A stretch of DNA of 64,000 bases. Source: Shinisaurus crocodilurus. Lineage: Eukaryota; Chordata; Lepidosauria; Squamata; Shinisauridae. The stretch is from NCBI GenBank assembly GCA_021292165.1, contig CM037879.1, positions 161,688,886-161,752,885 of the forward strand, in the 5' to 3' direction. This document shows, one piece after another, positions 44,726 through 56,662 of the stretch. Position numbers and translations under genes: made by a program. The notes under the pieces are model-generated. The model was not told the origin of the DNA, did not search any database, and was given only the letters and a program-made list of their open reading frames with translations. Each line of letters begins with the position of its first letter. Within the stretch, counting starts at the first letter, position 1.

Positions 44726-46649
44726 TACATAAAAATGCTGCTCTGCAAGTAAACTGACTTGCTTATAGAGAAGCAATTGCCATGTGTTAAATTATGTAAA
44801 TTTCATTTTTATTCAGCATCAGAGGATATTACAACAAAGTTCAATTAACACTTCTTTCACTTTTGTACAGTATAAAAGCATACATATTTTATGAATTTGA
44901 GTGAATGTCTATTTTGTATCTATTGAGTGGATGACTATTTTGGGATTTGAGTGGATGTCTATTTTGTATCTATACAGTAGATATTATTTATTTGGGTCCT
45001 AAAGATAAAACTCACTCTTTCTTTGTTTCCTTCTTTCTTTCTTATAACACATGGCAGATGTTCTCCGGAACCACCATCCACCAAGTTGCATGACTGAAGT
45101 TCACCCACTTCTTAAGATCCTACCATAGTCTAGCTCTGCAATGGGAAGTTGTCTTGAATGTCAGTGTGATTCCCTGAGTGAATAAAAGTGAAGTTCAAAA
45201 GTAAATATCCACAAGAAAGTTTTTTTTTATAAAAAAGAAGAAGCTTAGCTTAAGTTTTCATCTCATGCGGTATGTGAGAGAGTTGGATGGATGCTTCAAT
45301 GTTGACAGTTAACTTGCATTTAGAACTACCCTATGCAACAGAGCTGTCAGCCAAAAATGTATGTGAGCTAGGCAGAAACTTTAACATTTTTACCCAGCTG
45401 AAGGGATGCAGGTCAGCCAGGGAAGACCTTGGTTTAAGAGTCTGAGGGATAAACAAAGCCTGACTAGCAGATACTGCAAAGCTATTGCTGAATGTGCTAA
45501 TTGTTCCTGAGGAAGTAATTTCTGAACCTTCTTTGCAAGCAAAACCTTCTTGTGTTTAGGGAATAATTTTCTGTGGCATAGGTACTGATGAACTTCTGTG
45601 TGCTCATTCTGATGCTGGGGAGGAAAAACAAAGGGTTCTTTCAGTCATGTAAAATCTAGTGCCACTAGATGCTATGTGAAGTCCAACTGTGCTTTTCTGA
45701 GGTTACCTCAGAACTGGGTTCTGGCTTTAAGTAAGAGCTGAAGAGAAGCAGAATATACACTATTTTCAGCTTTTGATCTTTTTTTTTTTTAATTATAAGA
45801 TTTATATATTTCTGTACATTCAATAAAATACCTGTGCAGTGAACAATAAAAAGGGGAGAAATATCATCATTATTATTTTTTAAAATACAGAATTAAAAAA
45901 CATTTAAATCAGATGCTAACTTTAGTCCAAATAGTTACCCAAAGGCTTGGAGGAATAGAAGTGAGAGAGAAGGCCAGAAGTTTATCTCTTTGTGTGTCTT
46001 AGTGGAGCTTTTAGGTTCAACAAGGAATATAGGAGTATTATAGAGTATAGTTTATCATACTTTGTCCAAGCAACTGCTTATCTGTGTCATAAATTAGCTC
46101 ACACTGCAATAATTTCAGAATTGGTATGGGGAGCAGGATAGAATTTTCATCTTGTTGGAACACATGCTACTCTATCAGTTCCATAGCTATTTCTCATCAT
46201 CTTAACGTACTAGGCGCGGGGGCGGCGGCGCGGGGAGACAATCAAGAATCTTCTGAAATGAAGTTACTCCTGTGCCTTGAAAGCAACACCAGAGAAGGAC
46301 CAGTTTAGACATACAATGCTCCTTGAAGGGAATAACATACTTTCAGATTTCTTATTAGTGGGTAGGAACTAATTTGAAGAACATGTGCATTCAGCATTCC
46401 TTCTGAGCTGTACCTTAATTCTTGCATCTGAACCCTGGTTGATAGGAGATACTTGTGTTCACCACATCAGGCAATGCTGTACCTGGTTCACTACAGGTCG
46501 GCTCAGGTTAAGACATGGTTTTTCACTGTGTGAGCGAGCCTTCTGTTCACACGTTTCCTCCTCCCCTGCCATGCATGCCAGTTTCTCCCTCAGTTCCAAT
46601 TTAGTGGCAGACCATAGTTTGCCATTACATTTTAACCAGCCAAACTATG
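44726..46649. other. Unassigned AT-rich stretch
   Basis: A short direct repeat (GTGGATGTCTATTTTGTATC-like text) lies near 44900-44980. A T-run plus A-rich text at 45780-45900 may be a LINE 3' UTR remnant. An isolated GC patch (GGCGCGGGGGCGGCGGCG) sits at about 46213. No gene is supported. Confidence 0.35.
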
Positions 46650-46778
46650 GGTTGTATCCAGACTAAGTTAGTTGAACTTAGGTCCCATTGAAATATATAT
46701 GAACTAAGTCATTACTTAGTTAAGTGTCATTGATTTCAATGGGAACTAAATGCAACTAACTTTGTCTGGATCTAGCAC
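46650..46778. mobile_element. Palindromic MITE of about 129 bp
   Basis: The left arm TTGTATCCAGACTAAGTTAG and the right arm CTAACTTTGTCTGGATCTAG are inverse copies. Inner pairs include AGGTCCCATTGAAAT and TTTCAATGGGAACT. It sits inside an outer inverted pair, CAAACTATGG and CTATGGTTTGC, which may be a second, older foldback. Confidence 0.7.
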
Positions 46779-47689
46779 TATGGTTTGCTGTTTAAGTCAG
46801 AAATGAAAGGGAAAAAACCAGAATTCACAAGGGGTGGAAAAGAGGGTGGAATGCATGATTTGGAGTGCTTGTTCACAAACCATTGTTTGGAGTTACATTT
46901 GAACCAATCCTATGTTTGTGACTGCCTAAAACATATTCATCTTTATTTTAATTTGATTTTTTAAACTTTTTATTCTCCTGCAAGCTTACCAAAGTGATAG
47001 TGATTCCCTTCCCCACATGTAGTGTGAAAGACACAAATGCAGATCAATATAAATATTAAATGGTTGCACAATAGTATGATCTACTCTTGATAGAAAAAAG
47101 ACTGCCTGGTTTTCATCCCATTCGCACATAGATATACCGTAGAGTCAGATTTGCATCTTTGCCACTAAAATGGCAGGGAGGACGAGGAAGCAGTTCTAAT
47201 CCTGTACAATGGTTTTAATGCATGGCTGGTGGAGTTCAGTTACAGTGAACTACACATGTACCTACAACCATTTTGGGCACAATTAGCTGCATACATTCTA
47301 GAATGAGTTAGGTAACTAGAAAAACTGCACCAGACAGGCCTTGATCTCCCCAAGAGAATGGTCCTCAGTTTTGAGTCACTTAATATCAGCCTCAATTTTA
47401 TAGACTATCACCAAGCCTGATAGCTTCTCTTCTGTTCTCCTCCAAGACTACTTTTATTAAGTAGATTTTTCCCCATGTATTTTCTAAACTATATAAATTA
47501 AGCTTCTTGAACTGATATCCATAGCTTAATCCTTAATCCCAAAAGCAGCTTTGTTCTTTTCTGTATCTCATTTTAGGGTACAGTTTCCATGTGGCGTCAC
47601 CCTCCCCAGGAGAATCTTAAGTTAAAATTTCATAGGAGAAGAGAAGAAGTAAAGCATTGGTACATCCTGGCATGATTATGTTTTTAATT
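46779..47689. other. Unassigned stretch
   Basis: No recognised repeat, gene or RNA. Confidence 0.4.
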
Positions 47690-48420
47690 TTTTTTTTAAT
47701 TGTAAGTTTCAACAAAACAAAACCATAAAAAGGGGGGGAGAGAAATTCGATAGATAGATAGATAGATTTGAATGTATCAATTACACATAAATTGCAACAA
47801 AAGCAGATGACTATCCATATACTGTATGTATCCATGCAAGAGTGACATCTATGCCATCCATTCAAATTTTGAAAGCGTTGTTAGGTCCTCAATCCACTGC
47901 ATTATAGGAGGTGAGCATTTAGCCTTCCAATGTTGTAATACAGTAATACCTTGGATTGCAAGTAACTTGGTTTGAGAGCGTTTTGCAAGACAAGCAAATT
48001 TTTAAATATTTATTTAAATTTTTTTTACTTGATATACAAGCGACGTCTTGCAATACAAGTACTGTAGTATGGCTTAAATTAAAAATCTCTGTACAAATTT
48101 TTTTGGGGGAATTTCATTTTGATATAAGAGTGTTTTGGATTACAAGCATGTTTCCGGAACAAATTATGCTCTCAATCCAAGGCATGACTGTATTAGTCTT
48201 TTTGCTCTCAAAAGGGTGCGGAAAATTCATTTGCATTGACCATGTGTTAACTTCCAAAAAGCAGGTAGATAATTTAAAAGAGCGTACGCATCAGTAAATA
48301 TTAACGAGTGTTCCAATACAAAGTTTTTCCATATTATAATCTCCTCCCAAAAAGAGACAACTACTGGACATTGCCAAAATATATGATTAAAGAAAGCATT
48401 AACGCCATCCTGGCATAGAA
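47690..48420 (-). mobile_element. L1-clade LINE ORF2 C terminus and 3' UTR, interrupted by a MITE
   Basis: On the minus strand, 48310-48420 encodes HIFWQCPVVVSFWEEIIIW, the HxFW-C-FW block typical of L1-clade ORF2 C-terminal regions. After removal of the mariner MITE (47941-48190) and one TA, the frame reads LLRAKRLILQHWKAK, then CSPPIMQWIEDLTTLSKFEW and a stop. A 3' UTR with a poly-purine tract (AAAGGGGGGGAGAG) and (ATAG)n at about 47751-47767 follows. The rest of the element is absent. Confidence 0.78.
47941..48190. mobile_element. Tc1/mariner-type MITE, copy 2, nested in the L1
   Basis: 250 bp. Left end CAGTAATACCTTGGATTGCA, right end CAATCCAAGGCATGACTG, flanked by TA at 47939-47940 and 48191-48192. 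Both TA copies are intact and the L1 coding frame closes across the site, so this is a clear insertion event. Same family as 44466, opposite orientation. Confidence 0.9.
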
Positions 48421-48949
48421 AATAGAGGCAGGGAACTGTAATGAAGAACTTGAATTAACAGGTGTAGGCAGTATGCATCATTATATTTAATAGGGATTGC
48501 ATTTTGTTCCAATCTCTGTTGCTGTTTGATTCTTCTTTCATTTATATAGAGCTTTTCTCCTTGAAGGAATACTGTACTTCAAATACAAGGAAGACAAATT
48601 GTGGGCAGACCACTTCCACTGGTGTAGTAATGGTCACAGTCATTTCAAGCTAATGTTACTGAATAGTAGAGCTGGGATACCATCTTTGCATGTTTCCTTT
48701 TGGGAAAGCCTAATTGAATTCAGTGGGGTTTACGTCTGAACAGACACACCTTGGATTGGGAAGTTGGTCTAATCTTGGATATGAAGTGATCTGTGCATAA
48801 TATGCACACGGTTGTGTTTTTTCCACCAGAAAAATATCTTCACAACTCTCAAATACATCACCTTGTTAAATAGTTTCCTAATTTCTAATTAAACATACGG
48901 TAACCCTTCCTCATTTTCTATTAATTTGGTGCAATATTTCCTGGTCTCT
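48421..48949. other. Unassigned stretch
   Basis: AT-rich, nothing recognised except faint similarity near 48700 to the small palindromic MITE of 4580 (ATTGAATTCAGTGGGGTTTA). Confidence 0.4.
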
Positions 48950-49165
48950 TTTTTATTGATTTATTGACTGATTTGATTTGTACCTCAGCTTCCTACCAAA
49001 ATATGACACTCAAGGCAACTTACAGGCATAATTAAAATTGATTAAAACAATAGAACAATACATTAAAATACAATAAAAACAACAGTTACAGAAAAAGAAT
49101 TAAAAACAGCACCCAACCCAACAGATCCACTTACAGGCCAAAGGCCTTCTTGAATAAAGTTTCCA
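48950..49165 (-). mobile_element. L3-type LINE 3' UTR, minus strand
   Basis: TACCTCAGCTTCCTACCAAA, GACACTCAAGGCAACTTACA and AAAGGCCTTCTTGAATAAAG are the reverse complement of the UTR and last codons seen at 30280-30470. Confidence 0.8.
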
Positions 49166-49689
49166 ATTCCATCTGGATTTTATAAGACTTTTTTTAAAGA
49201 TGACTGCTGGTAGACAAAAAGTTTTTCTTGATCTTCTCTAATACCCTGAGATAACTTCCATCTGGTCCTAGAGATTTGTTACTTTTAAGTCCCTCTGGAT
49301 TATATCCTTTCTGCTTTATCGGCCCTTGAAATCAACTGGAATAGTGGTTAAAACACTGGCAGGTTTTTGAATAAAAGACATTTTGAATATGTTCCAGTTT
49401 GATATTTACAGTAGCTCTCTTGGATTTCTCAAGTATCCAGTTTTTGTGGTTTTAGTTCTCTTGTAATTCTCCATTAGAAATTGGATAAAATAGCAAAAGC
49501 AACGAACTTCATTTGATTTGATTTTTTCCTTATATATATTATGTAGCTAATACTTTCCCCTTCTATACCATGCTTTGCTGTAGTATGTCTCGCTATAATT
49601 TGTGCAGATTTACGCACCTGATACACTTTAATACATTTTTTCAGCTAAATGTTGTGTAACAGAGATTTATTACTGTCGAAACACGTGCT
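49166..49689. other. Unassigned stretch
   Basis: AT-rich, nothing recognised. Confidence 0.4.
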
Positions 49690-49794
49690 GTCTGTGTTGT
49701 CTGACCCCCGCGGGGTGCTTTAGAAGCCAACCTGGCTTGTAACTTCTAAACCACCTTCGAAGCCTTGGCTTGCGGTAGGGTTACGCTAACCCTA

Positions 49795-49839
49795 GTAGGT
49801 TTAGTGTGTTGTCTGAACCTGGACAACACGCTAACCTAC
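49795..49839. repeat. Hairpin within the GC-rich island
   Basis: GTAGGTTTAGTGTGTTGTC and GACAACACGCTAACCTAC are near-perfect inverse copies around TGAACCTG. The outer bases GGCTTGCGGTAGG and CCTACCCACAAGCC allow a larger alternative fold. Confidence 0.8.
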
Positions 49840-50269
49840 CCACAAGCCAAAAAGGCACAGCGCAGAAAAGAAGGGCTGCTGCTCTGGCCACAGGGCTCTG
49901 CCGATGACAGCCGTCCAAGTGCCCAAGCGGCACCTGGCTTGGCTGTCATCGGCTTCCCTGCATACTCCTGCCAATGTCCCACATCTGCAGAAGTGTGTGG
50001 GGAAGCCCCCAAGGTCTGCTGCCGCCACGTGCCTCCCCCCCCCAAGCCCCACTCATCACTGCTGCTGCCGCTGCCACCACCAGGATCTGTCTGCTGCCCC
50101 CTGCCCAAGCGAGAAGAGGGTGCACGGGAGACTATACCGCTGCCATGGTGTCGGTGGGTGTGATGGGAGTCTGGCACATGTGCACCAAACCCCCAATACC
50201 CTTACTGTGGCAGATGCGCCTCCCCCCTTCAGGCCAAGATTGGGAGTCCCGTGGGCGGTGGTGGCACTT

Positions 50270-50271
<2 letters not shown>

Positions 50272-50306
<35 letters not shown>
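50272..50306. repeat. (CT)n microsatellite
   Basis: About 17 CT units. The polyserine/polyleucine and polyarginine/glutamate runs in overlapping frames come from this tract. Confidence 0.92.
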
Positions 50307-50308
<2 letters not shown>

Positions 50309-50812
50309 CAAACGTGTGAGAGAGAAGTGCTTCCCTCCCCCTGGCCCCCCTTCTCATGCTGTGGTGTGGCTCTCGTCGGTGCCACACCACAGCAGGAGAA
50401 GGGGCGGGGGGAGGCGCTGCCTGCTGATGTCGATGCGGTGGCCTAGTCTTCTACACATCCTCTTCCCACTTGGGAAGGGGGCAGCCAGCAGACCACAGCA
50501 GCAACGGAAGATGGTTGCAGTGAGTGGTGGCACTTCCAGACCCCCTCTGTGCCTGACCATTAGTCAGGCACTGCTGGGGCCTGGGTGGGGCAACTTTAAA
50601 ACGACAGAGGTTTCAGAACCACTGTGGGTTTAAAATGATATGTGAACTGGGCGAATTTGGAAATCATTTTCATCTCCTGCCCCACACGCTGTCAGGGCTA
50701 ATGCTCTGGAGGCATGCAGATGGTTCAGCAAAGAAGGGAGGTGGTAGTTCAGTGGGGAGTCTGTCTGTGAGCATCTCTGATTGAATTGCTGTGCCAAGTG
50801 GGACCTTTAGTG

Positions 50813-50948
50813 CAGGGGTGGGCAGAAAGTAGATCTCCAGATGTTTTGGACTTTTACTCCCAGAAGCCTCTGCCAGCATGTCCAATGGTGAAGAATGCTG
50901 GGAGCTGAAGTCCAAAACATCTGGAGATCTACTTTCTGCCCACCCCTG
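50813..50948. mobile_element. hAT-type foldback MITE, third family
   Basis: 136-bp palindrome starting CAGGGGTGGGCAGAAAGTAG and ending in its inverse (TTTCTGCCCACCCCTG). The central parts GATGTTTTGGACTTTTACTC and GAAGTCCAAAACATCTGGAG are shared with the 25089 family. The flanking octamers CTTTAGTG and CTGTAGTA agree at 6 of 8. Confidence 0.8.
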
Positions 50949-51404
50949 CTGTAGTAGCTCCTCATCTGACCTGATTACTGCTAGGCTGAAATTGTGGTAT
51001 GCCCTCTTGCTATCTGTAGAAGTAGTGCTGCAATGTAGCAGAGATCAGTCCAGCAGTTCCCTCTGTTTGCCAGCTTCCCAGTGCATCAGTTACCAGAGAA
51101 ACATAGAAAGTTGCTACACATAAATGGCAACCATGCTGGTTATGAAACACATGTACTATCCCTTTGATTGGTCAGGTCTGACTATAAAGCTCCAGAATAC
51201 AGGTGAGAGATTTGTTTGTTATGGTGCTCCTCAGTGTAGAGATCTGCTCCTTAGTGTAAAAAATTCATCTGGAATTTTTAAACTAGCATTTCAGGGGAAG
51301 GTTAGGCTGGAACCTTTCACTGCCATTAAACATATCGTCCCTCACCTGCTCCCTTTTGAAGTGGGTACAGTTCAAGAGGGTGTTGCAAAAATGCTGTGAG
51401 TCCT
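50949..51404. other. Unassigned stretch
   Basis: Two chance frames of 81 and 91 codons, not recognised and without splice support. Confidence 0.4.
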
Positions 51405-52797
51405 TTCTCCAAAGAACTCAATTGCTCAGAGAAAGGGAAGCAGCACACACCAGCAGTGAGTTTTTCAAAGTTTTATTTCCGCGCAAAAAGGACCAGCTGG
51501 GGCGCATGCCCAAATCAAAGCTGGATAAGGATCCAGCTTTGGCATACAAGCCTTCTTATACATTTTTACAGCCATGGGTGGTTCTACTTTCAGCGAATCA
51601 AATACAATCATTAAACCGTGCCAACCAGTCAAATTCCATTTCCCCTTTATGACGACAACCAATCAGATGTGTTTCTCTGAACATGGCAAGTTTTAATCTC
51701 TAATTAGATAGATGGCCACTGGCCATCTTCTTGGCTAAAGACGTGGTTTCCCATGACCTCTTAGGTCACCTAAGATATCAGGCCTGCTACTTTGAGTGGT
51801 ACATCTTATCACTCAAAGGGACTCTTCTCTCGCCTGTATTCTGGGATTTGGCACCCAGAAATAGGCTTTTGGGACTAGATAACAACTAAGGCGTAAGCAT
51901 GGCAGTCAAACATATGATTCAGAACAAAGAATACAATACAATCAGAACAGACCTTCAAGGTTCTCTGTCTGGAACAACAAAGCAGATAAACAAAGCAGGT
52001 GCAGTGGCACATGGTATGCGGGCAGAATCTAGGTCAACTAACGGGGTGCAAAACAGTTCATGAGTCTTCTGGATCTTTTGCCTTAACAAATACCTATTGA
52101 CAGCAAGGTGGTCTTTGAGGACTGTTCCTTAATGTCATTCTTGCTGGCCAGGGGATGCTGGGTCTTGCAGGACCTTTCTCTCTGTCTAAACATGCAGGGA
52201 CTGGGTCTTCTGTGCAGCTTTCTAACTCAGACCTCTGTCATGCTAGGTTACTCTGGTCTTTTGGCATTTCAGACATGAAACTGGGAATCTTTCTGCTGTG
52301 AGGCATGTGGCCTTTGTGTGTAAGGCAGGTGCCTTGTTGCTAAGCTTCTGTGTTGCCTATGTGAATGGGCAATGCCTCTCTCACTTGGGGTCTTAGATGT
52401 TTTGGGTCTGACTGGGTCATTGTTAGAATGGATTTTAAAAGTCCATTCTGTGGCTTTCTCTTAATTTTGCCTGGAGACTGCTCTTCTGCATGAGTAAAGG
52501 AATTTGCCCTTTGCCCTCTGCTTACATGAAATAGGCAGGCATTGTTCTCTTGTTCATCTTGAAAGTATCTCTTTTCAGGGTTGCTTTCGACAGACCAGAC
52601 TTATGGGCGTTCGGCCAACTTAACTGATACTGATAACACTTTTGCAGGCGGCCGAACAAAGTTGTGTGTCTGACTTGTTTGTTTGCAAGAATGGGATTTG
52701 TGTTTTCTTCTGATGCAAGCTATGTACTTGGACCTGTTTAATACACGTGAAAGGCAGCTCTCTGTACATGCACCGCACCTATTTCTCTAACAAGGGG
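51405..52797 (-). mobile_element. LTR-like segment, minus strand
   Basis: Read on the minus strand there is a TATA-like ATGTATAAGAAGG (near 51553-51565) about 80 bases before an AATAAA (near 51470). An ATTGG/CCAAT motif (near 51660) lies upstream and a possible TG start (TGTTAGAGAAATAGG) near 52797. This is the layout of U3, R and U5 in an endogenous LTR. No paired LTR, primer site or coding region was found, so it could be a solo LTR. Its length is unusually large for one and the ends are guesses. Confidence 0.35.
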
Positions 52798-54590
52798 GCA
52801 AACAGTTTCTTCTTGTTGCATTTGCTTTACAATACTGCAAAGAAAGAAAAAAACCCCTTCACAGAAACTGGCTTCTGCTAATTTGAATATGATAGCTTAT
52901 TCAAGCCATATACTCAAACTATATGATAGTTTACTCAAGCTATAGATATATGCAGATCTATTTTTTTTTATTCACTGACATTGAGATGAGCATTAAACCC
53001 ATCCAGACTGGTCAGACAAGATAAGTATTTATGTACACTTCACAAGTTGCTAATGAGGCTGAACGTGGACCTATTTTGTTCTGCAAGCATCTCTCTTGGA
53101 CCACATGATGGAGCAAATGCAATATGAGATTGTTGGACACAATTCAGCAATTTAATAAACCTTTTATTTCCTGTTGTACAAGTCCCCACCCTAAAATTAT
53201 AATACAAAGAGTTCATTTTAGAGGGGCCCCATTCTGTTGCCTCAAAATCATTTCAAACAATAGGGGTTATGTTTCTTTTTAATACAATTAATTGTACACA
53301 ATTACTGTTTTAGCTGACCTCCCACTAAATGGAGAGCTACTAAAGCCAATGATCATTGTTTATCCTATCTTTCCTTTCTTTCTCTTTCCTATTAATCATG
53401 GTGACATGCCATTTTTTAGATTATACTAACGTATTTGTTCCATATAGCTATGCTATGTTCAGTATCAGTGCTTCATTCCACATTTTAATTTTGTAAGTAC
53501 TTGTGCCCATTGCACGAGCAGACATCTGCTTGTGCAATTTTGGATCCAAACCATTGCAATGAAAATGAATTCAAAGAGTGCCATTTTATACACCTAGACA
53601 TCATCTCTATGTACAATTTTATGTCAAAGAAATTCAATGTATATGTAGTTACTGGGAAAGCTTATGGGACTCAGAAGCATTAATCTACTTTTTAAAAGAT
53701 AGCTTCTCATTGCCTATGGCAGTAGTCTATCAACACCCTGTGGGAGTATGTTTTTAAGGCAACAGAGTAAAAACTTTCAGAAAACTTGTTCTTATGACTC
53801 TAATGTTGTGAGAATATTCAGCTAAAGAGCACTGCACTTAAAGAGTCATATCAACTCTAATCCTTTAGAGTATAATCCTTTAAAATTATACTGACTTCAG
53901 CTTAATTTTGAATCCTATCCTGACCTGAGAATGACTAGTATTAGAATCAATACAGGCTGTTGCTAAGAATGAATGTGCATCCATCCCCAAACAAATTAGA
54001 AAGTAATTGTTGGCATTATGCTATTCATTTAGTTTTTAACATTGGTTTGATTTGCTGAAGGGTGAGAGAAGGCAGGATTCTACTATAAATTATTATTTTG
54101 CAGTAAGTAATTCTTCTGCCAGTGAAGATTGCCAAAACTCACACTGCTCTCAAAAATATTCATTTGGTCTTAGTAACTCCTGCTTTATCAATTCAACGTG
54201 TTCTGCAAATTAGTACAACATTTATCACAACAGGAGGATATTTTTCTCTGACAGGATGCACACTGATTAACCAAATCATACAAAATTGGAAGCCACATTA
54301 AAGATGGTAGCAGAGTGCGTATGAGTGTTTAACCCTTTGACCAGACTGTGTTGTCCATGTAAATTGTTTTGACATACTATGCTGCAACCCATACATTATT
54401 TGCGTGTGAAACATTAACCGTAACTTGTTATGGTTTGAGGATTCCAGCTACATCCTATCAATATCAACACAAGACTTGCAAGACCAGTGCTCAATTGTTT
54501 TTGGTGGTCAAACTAAGCAAGCTTTTTGGATAAGGCTATAGAAAATATCCTCAACGGGTTGCCCTGCCAGTAATTAAAGTGTACATCATA
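52798..54590. other. Long AT-rich stretch, nothing recognised
   Basis: No gene, RNA or repeat family could be supported. Confidence 0.4.
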
Positions 54591-54733
54591 GAAAGTGGAG
54601 AGGAGGAGGAGGAAGATTATGTAAGGAAGAAGATTATGTAAGGAAGAAGGTTAAGGAGGAAGATTATGTAAGCCGCCTTGGGTTCCTTGCAGGAAAAAAG
54701 GTGGGGTATAAATCTAATAAATAAATAAAAATA
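54591..54733 (+). mobile_element. Sauria-type SINE 3' part with internal expansion
   Basis: GAAAGTGGAGAGGAGGAGGA, then AAGATTATGTAAGGAAG-like units repeated three times, then GTAAGCCGCCTTGGGTTCCT and GGTGGGGTATAAATCTAATA with an (AATA)n tail. The tRNA head is lost. The repeated AAGATTATGTAAG unit is a local tandem amplification. Confidence 0.78.
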
Positions 54734-56518
54734 AAATAAATAGAAGCATAGTTGGTATCTGCTCAGCTAAAGTGGCAGTATCTTATTTAATATCAACGGT
54801 TTATAACTTCGAAAAGGAGAATAGAGGCCTGGTGTGGAATGGGTGGTATCAAATTAACTTTTGCTGACAGAAAAGGGAGGGGGCAATGCCCTGTTCTCCT
54901 TGCAGCCCCCACACACTTTTGCAAAATCTACTCTGGATTGCTTGGGGAGCCTCCAAAACAGATTTTAGTGGGGATGGGGTGCAGGCTGCAGGAAGGGAAA
55001 GGGGAAAGTCTTATTGTGCGAGCGAAAATCCATATCTTGGATTTCTCCAATTGCTGGCTCTTCTCCTCCCCTCTTTGGGGGTAATTTCCCTCCTTGCTTC
55101 CCTTTCCAGTATTAACTGTGGTTTTGCATTATATGTCTACTGGGCCAGAGCAAGAGGCAGGTGAACAACCAGGTTGCAATGGTGAAGTGGATGAGAAACT
55201 CTAGGGGGTTCTTAGCAGTTGGTCCCTGCTGGGTTGTGTGATGCCCTGCAGAGATCTGTTGCATGGAACCAGCAAATCTCTCCTGGCAGGGTGCCAGTAA
55301 TTGTAAACAAACTCTGCCCTCCCAGCAGGGCCAGAGAATTCTGCTCAGTGTCTAAAACTCAGGGCTTTAATTCAGAGTTCTGCACATGCTGTTGGACAAC
55401 ATTCAATTGCCTCCATGCAGGCCATTCTTGCTTCAAACCTTGCACAAGCAACAATGCCACATAATTATGAGAAATCTCCTTCAATATCAGACTATGGCAT
55501 AAATGAGAGGTAGACAGCAGATGTGTGGAGAAGTGGAGAAGTGAGGGTATGTGAAGTAGATTTTCATTACTTTAGAAATGCAATTAATTTTTTATTCCCC
55601 TAGTTTTTTCTCTGTCTCACTGTTAAGTAAAGACACACTCACCCTGTCTAAAATTAGAGGTGTAGGCTGTGTTCCAGTTGATTTCCAATGAGTGTATGTG
55701 TTTGTAAAATAGTGATGAAGAGCTCTAGTTTTTTCTTTCACTTCCCTCAGGAATTGAAAGAGGAGATGATGATGATTTCTGTCATTGTGTTTACTTAAGA
55801 TATCTTCTATTTCTGGGCCTAAAATCAATAAATGGCATTGGTTTTTATGCATCCACAGTGTCTGTCCCTTCCTATGCAGCTTCCACTAAGAGATCCAATA
55901 GTGTTTACATACCAGATAAGCATAGGATGGTGAAAAAAATTATCTCCAGTATGTGATCTCAAGTCCTGAAATGCTCAAAATCTGATGATACAAGAAATAA
56001 TTGAAAGTAAGTATTGCGGGGCTGTTGAAATACATTTTGACATGAAAATGTAGGTTGGTTCATAAAAGGTGACGATGACAATAGGTTATAGTGACAGCTT
56101 TTCAACAACTGTGTAAGCCTCCACCAGATGGAAAGGAATTTGGCTTAATGAATTATAGGCATCCCTGGTAACACAAGTTTCTTTATGAAAGCAGATCAGA
56201 AGGAAGAATAAAGTTACTCATACTGGCATGTGTTAAGTAGCATCATTGTTACAAATATGAAGTGGGGGAAATGTTAATGGCTTAAAAGTTCTGTCTAATG
56301 TTGGAAGATATTTGGGGCCTCAGCAGGACATTGCTCAGTCATTGTTCCTTTTATTGTCTGATAATGTATGTTGTTGTCAGCAGACACTGGAGACTGAATG
56401 CCTTCCTGTGTCAAGATGACAGTGTTAAGGTCAGCCTATTCCTTGGAGACCATTTATTCTAAACTGGATGGTGCTCCCAGAAAATCAAGGATGTCTGTGT
56501 TGTGCTGTTCCTCTACAG
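54734..56518. other. Unassigned stretch
   Basis: Frames at 54839-55164 are moderately GC-rich but overlap and resemble nothing known to me. No supported gene. Confidence 0.4.
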
Positions 56519-56654
56519 CAGGGCTCTCCAACCTTGGGTCCCCAGATGTTGCTGGCCTACAGCTCCCAGAATCCCTTGCTATTAGCCATGCTGGCTGGGT
56601 ATGCTGGGAGCTGTAGGCCAGCAACATCTGGGGACCCAAGGTTGGAGAGCCCTG
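56519..56654. mobile_element. hAT-type foldback MITE, first family, copy 4
   Basis: 136-bp palindrome CAGGGCTCTCCAACCTTGGG to its inverse. Perfect 8-bp duplication CTCTACAG at 56511-56518 and 56655-56662. The asymmetric centre (GAATCCCTTGCTATTAGCCA) is in the opposite orientation to that at 4404. Confidence 0.92.
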
Positions 56655-56662
56655 CTCTACAG

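Larger units (their letters stand above)
49690..50650. other. GC-rich island with overlapping chance frames
   Basis: About 960 bp markedly richer in GC and CpG than the flanks. Frames of 109-219 codons are open on both strands at once, which is expected of GC-rich DNA without stops; none has a known motif. It starts near TGTTGTCTGACCCCCGCGGG and ends near GGTTTAAAATGATATGTGAA. A strong hairpin lies at 49795-49839 and a (CT)n run at 50272-50306. It may be a CpG island or the interior of an unclassified transposon. I see neither a start exon nor terminal repeats. Confidence 0.5.

Noticed and set aside
49765..50633. Frames of 109-219 codons on both strands
   Set aside because: Open in several frames at once because of high GC and a (CT)n tract. 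No domain, splice site or start context is convincing.
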